Below, one piece after another: positions 44,197-48,046 of a stretch of 48,046 nt of DNA (position 1 is its first letter; each line of letters opens with the position of its first letter). The stretch spans positions 1-48,046 of the forward strand of contig JAOPWZ010000107.1 of the NCBI GenBank assembly GCA_025965435.1. Direction: 5' to 3'. The position numbers and the translations under genes are program-made. Origin of the DNA: Aeromicrobium sp. (GTDB taxonomy: Bacteria > Actinomycetota > Actinomycetes > Propionibacteriales > Nocardioidaceae). The notes beneath the pieces are model-generated. The model ran no database searches, was not told where the DNA came from, and was given only the letters and a program-made list of their open reading frames with translations.

Positions 44197-45678
44197 ATGA
44201 GCCACACGACCTATCCCGTCACGGCGACCGCCCAGCTCGATCCGGATGTGAGTCGCGGTCTGTGGCTGGTCAAGTGGTTCCTGGCGATCCCGCACTACCT
44301 GATCCTCGTGGTGCTTTGGGTGACGTTCGCGGTGCTCAGCGTGGTCGCTTTCATCAGCATCCTGTTCACGGGGCGCTATCCGCGCGGCATCTTCGACTTC
44401 AACGTGGGTGTGATGCGGTGGACGTGGCGGGTGACGTCCTACGCCTACGGCGCGCTCAGCACCGATCGTTATCCGCCGTTCACGATCGCCGACGTCCCGA
44501 GCTATCCCGCCCACCTGGACGTGATCTATCCCGAGCACCTGTCGCGCGGCCTGGTCCTGGTGAAGTGGTGGCTGCTGGCCCTGCCGCACTACCTCGTCGT
44601 CGCCTTCTTCGTCGGTGGCGGGATCTTCGCCGCCGACGCGACCTCTCGCGACGCGCAGCCCCTGCTGTGGGGCGGCGGGCTGATCGGGATTCTCGTGCTG
44701 GTGGCGGCCGTCGTGCTGCTGGTCACGGGCCGCTATCCCCGACCCGTGTTCGACCTGATCATCGGTCTGCAGCGCTGGGTCATCCGGGTCGCCGGGTATG
44801 CCGCGCTCATGACCGACACGTACCCGCCGTTTCGTCTCGACCAGGGCGGCGATGACGGGGCCGCCGCCGTCCACGAGCCCCCTGCACCGTTACCGGACAG
44901 ACCCACCACATCGCTCACGGCAGCACCCGCCTCATCGTCACGACCCCCGGTCGTGCGGTACGTGGTGGGCGGGTTCGCGCTCCTGGTCGCGACAGTTCTC
45001 GCGGTGGTGTCCGCCGCTCTGATCGTGGCCGACCGCACGGTGCCCGACAAGGACGGGTTCCTGATGACACCTGACATGACCTTTCGGTCCGACAGCTATG
45101 CGCTGACGTCCGAGGCCATCGATCTGGGCACCGGTGACCTGGGCCGGTGGGCACCCGACGACGTCTTCGGCGATGCCAGGCTGGTCGTCTCCCCGAACGA
45201 CGACGGTCCGCTCTTGTTCGTCGGCGTCGCGCCGACCGACCGGGTCGAGTCCTACCTCGACGGTGTCGCCCGGTCGACGCTGCTGACGGTCGAGCGGGTC
45301 GACGGCCAGAACGAGGCCACGTACCGCGAGTCGTCCGGTGGCCCGCCGCCCGCGGAGCCAGGACGGCAGAGCTTCTGGACGGACAGCGCCGAGGGACGCG
45401 GCGCACAGACGATCTCCTTCCCCATCGAGAGCGGCAGCTGGACCGTGGTCGTGATGAGGACAGACGGGTCGCGCGGCGTGTCAGCGGACGTCCAGGCCGG
45501 CGCGACGCTGCCGATCCTCGGCTGGGTCGTCGCGGTACTTCTCGTCGGGGCCGGCTTGTTCCTGCTGCTCGGGCTGGCGTTGGTCATCACCGCCGTGCGG
45601 TCGTCGCGACGGGCCCGGCGGGACCGCTCCCCCGGCGATGGTGTCCCCGAGCCCGAGCGCGTCCCCGCCATGCTCTGA
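44197..45678 (+). CDS. DUF4389 membrane protein with extracytoplasmic domain
   Basis: 493 residues. Two DUF4389 repeats: RGLWLVKWFLAIPHYLILVV, GRYPRGIFDFNVGVMRW and TDRYPPF (about 15-105); then RGLVLVKWWLLALPHYLVV, GRYPRPVFDLIIGLQRW and TDTYPPF (about 115-215). A proline-rich linker, one membrane helix (YVVGGFALLVATVLAVVSAAL), a folded region of about 150 residues ending near SADVQAGA, and a final helix (LGWVVAVLLVGAGLFLLLGL) follow. Function unknown. DUF4389 genes are frequent in actinobacterial stress clusters. The ATG has AGAAGAG upstream. It has its own DosR-like box. Confidence 0.85.
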   Translation: MSHTTYPVTATAQLDPDVSRGLWLVKWFLAIPHYLILVVLWVTFAVLSVVAFISILFTGRYPRGIFDFNVGVMRWTWRVTSYAYGALSTDRYPPFTIADVPSYPAHLDVIYPEHLSRGLVLVKWWLLALPHYLVVAFFVGGGIFAADATSRDAQPLLWGGGLIGILVLVAAVVLLVTGRYPRPVFDLIIGLQRWVIRVAGYAALMTDTYPPFRLDQGGDDGAAAVHEPPAPLPDRPTTSLTAAPASSSRPPVVRYVVGGFALLVATVLAVVSAALIVADRTVPDKDGFLMTPDMTFRSDSYALTSEAIDLGTGDLGRWAPDDVFGDARLVVSPNDDGPLLFVGVAPTDRVESYLDGVARSTLLTVERVDGQNEATYRESSGGPPPAEPGRQSFWTDSAEGRGAQTISFPIESGSWTVVVMRTDGSRGVSADVQAGATLPILGWVVAVLLVGAGLFLLLGLALVITAVRSSRRARRDRSPGDGVPEPERVPAML

Positions 45679-45711
45679 GGTTCGGGGCGGTGCCAGATGT
45701 CCCGTGGGATC

Positions 45712-45725
45712 GGGACCGCAGACCC
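45712..45725. promoter_or_regulatory. DosR-like box before the BON-domain gene
   Basis: GGGAC-CGCA-GACCC, one mismatch to the palindrome, 36 bp before the BON gene start. Confidence 0.55.
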
Positions 45726-45760
45726 TGTGCCCGATCGCTGGCCGCCGTCAGGCTCGAGCC

Positions 45761-46432
45761 ATGACCGCAACCGCATCCGACCGGCACGACCACCTGATCC
45801 AGGAGGACGTGATCGATGAGCTGGCCTGGTCACCGCAGGTGCAGGACGCCCACGTCGGCGTGTCGGTGCTCGGCGGCGTCGTGACGCTGTCCGGCGAGGT
45901 CGACACCTACGCCGAGCGCATTGCCGCCAAGGACGCGGCACTGCGCGTCACGGGCGTGACCGTGGTCGCCGACGACCTCCAGATCCGGCGCTTCGCGGGG
46001 ATGGAGCTCAGCGACACCGACATCGGCGCAGCCATCGAGCATGTCCTCAAGTGGTCGGCCGAGCTTCCTCCGGGCACGATCCAAGCCGAGGTTCGCGACC
46101 GCGTCGTCGTGCTGGTTGGCGTGGTGACGTGGGACTACCAGCGCGCCGCCGCCGAGCGCCTGGTGCGCGGCATCGCCGGCGTCCTGCGCATCGACAATCG
46201 CATCACACTCTCGAAGCGAGCCTCGGCGACCGGAACGTCCCAACTCATCAAGAGCGCGCTCGTTCGCCAGGCCCTGCTCGACGCCCACGCGATCACGGTC
46301 GTGGCGGCCGGTTCCGAGGTGACGCTGACCGGCCAGGTCGGCACGTGGGCGGAGAAGAACGATGCGGCGCGTGCCGCGTGGTCGTCGCCGCACGTGTCGG
46401 CCGTGCACAACAAGATCCAGGTGCGGCCCTGA
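45761..46432 (+). CDS. Protein with three BON domains
   Basis: 223 residues, no signal peptide. Three BON (OsmY/nodulation) repeats: about 12-75 (DELAWSPQVQDAHVGVSVLGG then TLSGEVDTYAER), 78-145 (DIGAAIEHVLKWSAELPPG then LVGVVTWDYQRAAAE) and 150-222 (LIKSALVRQALLDAHAITV then TLTGQVGTWAEKNDA). BON proteins bind phospholipid or membrane surfaces and are induced by osmotic and starvation stress. A triple-BON cytosolic protein is also found among hypoxia-induced genes of actinobacteria. The start is chosen at MTATASDRHDH; the frame is open upstream over the promoter. Confidence 0.88.
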   Translation: MTATASDRHDHLIQEDVIDELAWSPQVQDAHVGVSVLGGVVTLSGEVDTYAERIAAKDAALRVTGVTVVADDLQIRRFAGMELSDTDIGAAIEHVLKWSAELPPGTIQAEVRDRVVVLVGVVTWDYQRAAAERLVRGIAGVLRIDNRITLSKRASATGTSQLIKSALVRQALLDAHAITVVAAGSEVTLTGQVGTWAEKNDAARAAWSSPHVSAVHNKIQVRP

Positions 46433-46452
46433 GCGGGACGGGTCCTGACCCG

Positions 46453-46725
46453 ATGACCATCGAGAAGGTCCAGCAGTGCATCATCTCCGCGTTGATCTGC
46501 GCGGTCGCGTCGTTCCCCGTCGGAGCGCTCGTGGCTACCAGCGTCTCCATGGACCAGGACGACAGCGGGTCGGATGCCGTCGTGCTGTGCGTCATGGCTG
46601 TGGCCATCGGCGTGCTGGCCGTGGGCGCCGGTCGACTTGTGCACCGCATCGAGCCGCTCTCCCCCTACGTCCTGATGGGGGCGATTCCTGGTCTCGCGAC
46701 CATCGCCTACATCCTCGCCAGGTGA
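46453..46725 (+). CDS. Small membrane protein, three helices
   Basis: 90 residues, MTIEKVQQCIISALICAVAS then two further hydrophobic stretches (AVVLCVMAVAIGVLAVGAG and PYVLMGAIPGLATIAYIL) joined by a short acidic loop (DQDDSG). No family recognised. It begins 20 bp after the BON gene stop and is probably co-transcribed. The larger frame around it upstream is a shadow of the BON gene. Confidence 0.6.
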   Translation: MTIEKVQQCIISALICAVASFPVGALVATSVSMDQDDSGSDAVVLCVMAVAIGVLAVGAGRLVHRIEPLSPYVLMGAIPGLATIAYILAR

Positions 46726-46760
46726 CGCAGGCGTCGAGCAGGCATCCGGCCCCCCGACCA

Positions 46761-46774
46761 GGGGCTTGTGGCCC
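46761..46774. promoter_or_regulatory. Possible DosR-like box before the SRPBCC gene
   Basis: GGGGC-TTGT-GGCCC, two mismatches, 74 bp before the next start. This is the weakest of the listed boxes, but its spacing is the same as at other promoters in the island. Confidence 0.35.
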
Positions 46775-46847
46775 TGTCCGTCTCATCCACGTCGCATCAG
46801 ACTCGGATCGTCGGCAGCGGTTGCCGGCACCGAGGAGAGTGACCGCG

Positions 46848-47537
46848 ATGGCCGGCACCGCAGGACCGACAAGTCGGGAGCTGGCCCTGGAGATCCGAGA
46901 CGTCCTGCGCGACCTGCCGGTCATGCTGACGTCGCCGCTCTACCGCCGTTGGCACCTTCGCTGGGGTGCGACTTCGGCCGAGGTCGCGTCGCGTCTGCCG
47001 GGCGACACGTTGGTGCCGCGCGCCCCGTACAACTCGACGCGGGCGATCAGCATCGATGCCCCACCGGAGGCTGTGTGGCCGTGGCTCGTGCAGGTCGGCT
47101 GCCTCCGGGCCGGGTGGTACAGCAACGATCTGCTCGACAACCTCACCCGTCCCAGTGCCACCACGATCCTCCCTGAGCTCCAGCACATCGAGATCGGTCA
47201 TTGGGTGCCGATGTCACCAAAGCCCTCGGCCCGCTCCAGCCTCAGAGTGCATTCCTTCGACACGAACCGGCGACTCGTCTGGACCACCCCGGACAGCACC
47301 TGGGCCTGGCAGCTGGTGCCGACGGACCACGGCACGCGCCTGGTCGTCCGGATCCGCGCGCGGTACGACTGGGGGCACCCGCTGCTCGCCGTCCTGGGCG
47401 TTCTCCTGATGGAGCTCGGTGACTTCGCGATGCTGCGCAGGATGCTCAGAGGGATCAAGACCCGAGCCGAGTCCCTCGAGCACGACCGCGCGCAGCACGT
47501 GGGGACGACGGCCACGGCAGCACCGACGGCCGCGTGA
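46848..47537 (+). CDS. SRPBCC (START-like) family protein
   Basis: 229 residues. After an N-terminal helix region the protein shows TRAISIDAPPEAVWPWLVQVGCLRAGWYSND, the first strand and helix of a Bet v1-like SRPBCC fold, then VWTTPDSTWAWQLVP, GTRLVVRIRARY and a C-terminal hydrophobic helix with GVLLMELGDFAMLRRMLRGIKTRAE. Such proteins bind hydrophobic ligands; the ligand is unknown. AGGAG lies 10 nt before the ATG at 46848; a GTG at 46839 sits too close to that site. Its stop overlaps the GTG of the following membrane-protein gene. Confidence 0.82.
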   Translation: MAGTAGPTSRELALEIRDVLRDLPVMLTSPLYRRWHLRWGATSAEVASRLPGDTLVPRAPYNSTRAISIDAPPEAVWPWLVQVGCLRAGWYSNDLLDNLTRPSATTILPELQHIEIGHWVPMSPKPSARSSLRVHSFDTNRRLVWTTPDSTWAWQLVPTDHGTRLVVRIRARYDWGHPLLAVLGVLLMELGDFAMLRRMLRGIKTRAESLEHDRAQHVGTTATAAPTAA

Positions 47538-47828
47538 GCCCGGGACCGGGGATGCCCCGAACCGCTCCGGCCATGGTGGCCGTGGGCGCCGGAGCGATCG
47601 TCTTCTCAGCGCTGTACTTCCTGTCCGACGTGATCGAGGTCGTCCAGGGTGGTTTCTCCGTGGCCCAACTCTGGTTGACCCTGGTTGCCGAGGCAGCCAT
47701 CCCCGTCTTCGTGGTCGGTATCTCTATCATGTGTCGCGGACGCCTGGGACACCTCGGTCTCATCAGTGCAGTCGCGTACGCCTACTGCTATGTCGTGTTG
47801 GGACTGCCCAGCCTTTGGTTGACACCAA
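47534..47828 (+). pseudogene. Small membrane protein gene cut by an IS3-family insertion
   Basis: Starts with GTG overlapping the SRPBCC stop (GTGA). Residues 12-94 form three membrane helices (MVAVGAGAIVFSALYFLSDV, LVAEAAIPVFVVGISIM, LISAVAYAYCYVVLGLPSLW). From about LTPMVDNFQAA onward the frame runs through the end of the IS element, to a stop at 47866, so the native C terminus is lost. No family was recognised; the layout resembles DUF998-like or hypothetical four-helix proteins. Coupling to the SRPBCC gene suggests a shared role. Confidence 0.6.
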
Positions 47829-48046
47829 TGGTTGACAATTTTCAGGCCGCGTCAGCGGCCATGTAGATGGTCTCAAACTCGATCGGGGTCAGCTTGCCCA
47901 GACCCCGTTGGCGAAGCTTGCGGTGATAATTCGTTTCGATCCAGGTCACCATCGCTAGGCGCAGCTCTTCGCGGGTCTGCCACCGCTTCGTGTTCAGGAC
48001 GTTCTTCTGCATCAGCGAGAAGAACGACTCCATCGCGGCGTTGTCG
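47829..48046 (-). mobile_element. IS3-family insertion sequence, right end (continues outside window)
   Basis: The transposase end is followed by TGTCAACCA on the minus strand, repeated 13 bp further out (47829-47837 and 47816-47824). One of these copies is probably the IS terminal sequence; the exact border cannot be fixed without the other end. Confidence 0.7.
47842..48046 (-). CDS. IS3-family transposase OrfB, C-terminal part (5' end outside window)
   Basis: 68 residues of the integrase-core end. DNAAMESFFSLMQKNVLNT contains the last acidic residue of the DDE triad (Glu in AMESFF). WIETNYHRKLRQRGLGKLTP and the tail IEFE are the usual C-terminal block of IS3/IS150-type OrfB. The frame is open to the window edge. 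The element appears intact at this end, so it may be active. Confidence 0.9.
   Translation of the reverse strand, partial: DNAAMESFFSLMQKNVLNTKRWQTREELRLAMVTWIETNYHRKLRQRGLGKLTPIEFETIYMAADAA

Noticed and set aside
1-48046. CRISPR arrays, complete tRNA or rRNA genes, riboswitches
   Set aside because: No regularly spaced repeats and no complete tRNA cloverleaf were found; the only tRNA-like sequence is the 3' fragment at 20107-20129. A covariance-model scan would be needed to exclude small RNAs.

Overview
High-GC DNA with GTG and TTG starts, many 1-4 bp gene overlaps, a FtsX-type exporter, a biotin synthase auxiliary protein gene (bsaP) and DosR/DosS homologues. Together these point to an actinobacterium outside Mycobacterium, probably near Nocardioides or Aeromicrobium. 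The taxonomic placement is inference; no rRNA or tRNA gene lies in the window.

Left part (1-13.2 kb) is loosely packed. It holds the end of a PLP-dependent decarboxylase, a secreted trypsin-like protease, a secreted M23 peptidase, a short DUF3618-type membrane protein, a PAS-PAS-GGDEF-EAL gene with a one-base insertion, a GAF-ANTAR regulator, a DUF2188 protein, an ATP-dependent DNA ligase, an ERCC4 nuclease and a decayed BTAD-type regulator.

Biotin block (13.2-17.6 kb): bioB-bsaP run leftwards and bioA-bioF-bioD rightwards from a 73-bp divergent promoter. That promoter carries two mirror copies of a TGAAC-N3-GTTCA palindrome, the form expected for the repressor BioQ, each next to a -10 element that suggests a leaderless transcript.

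Mobile-DNA graveyard (17.6-20.6 kb): an IS3 OrfA relic, an enoyl-CoA hydratase pseudogene with three single-base deletions, an apparent IS256 left end, the first codons of a MobF relaxase joined to the C-terminal half of a large serine recombinase, a tRNA 3'-end sequence antisense to the recombinase end, and a HepT-like remnant.

An ABC exporter (ATPase plus FtsX-like permease) and a coupled unknown gene fill 20.86-24.75 kb.

Right part (24.8-47.8 kb) is the most interesting region: a compact dormancy/hypoxia island. It encodes a DosS-like GAF-GAF histidine kinase that keeps the heme-ligand histidine motif, a DosR-like response regulator, four universal stress proteins, an arcD-A-B-C arginine deiminase operon that continues into a P-type ATPase and a GNAT gene, a second P-type ATPase, DUF1003, a zinc alcohol dehydrogenase, a flavodoxin, a DUF4389 membrane protein, a three-BON protein, an SRPBCC protein and two small membrane proteins. 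The divergent promoters share a palindrome GGGAC-N4-GTCCC, the core of the mycobacterial DosR box. I infer that the island is one regulon: the kinase senses oxygen or redox state, the regulator switches on the cluster, arginine catabolism supplies ATP without respiration, and the ATPases and stress proteins maintain the resting cell. An IS3-family element cuts the last gene at the right edge.

Several frameshifts lie in or near short base runs, so some broken genes may be sequencing errors.
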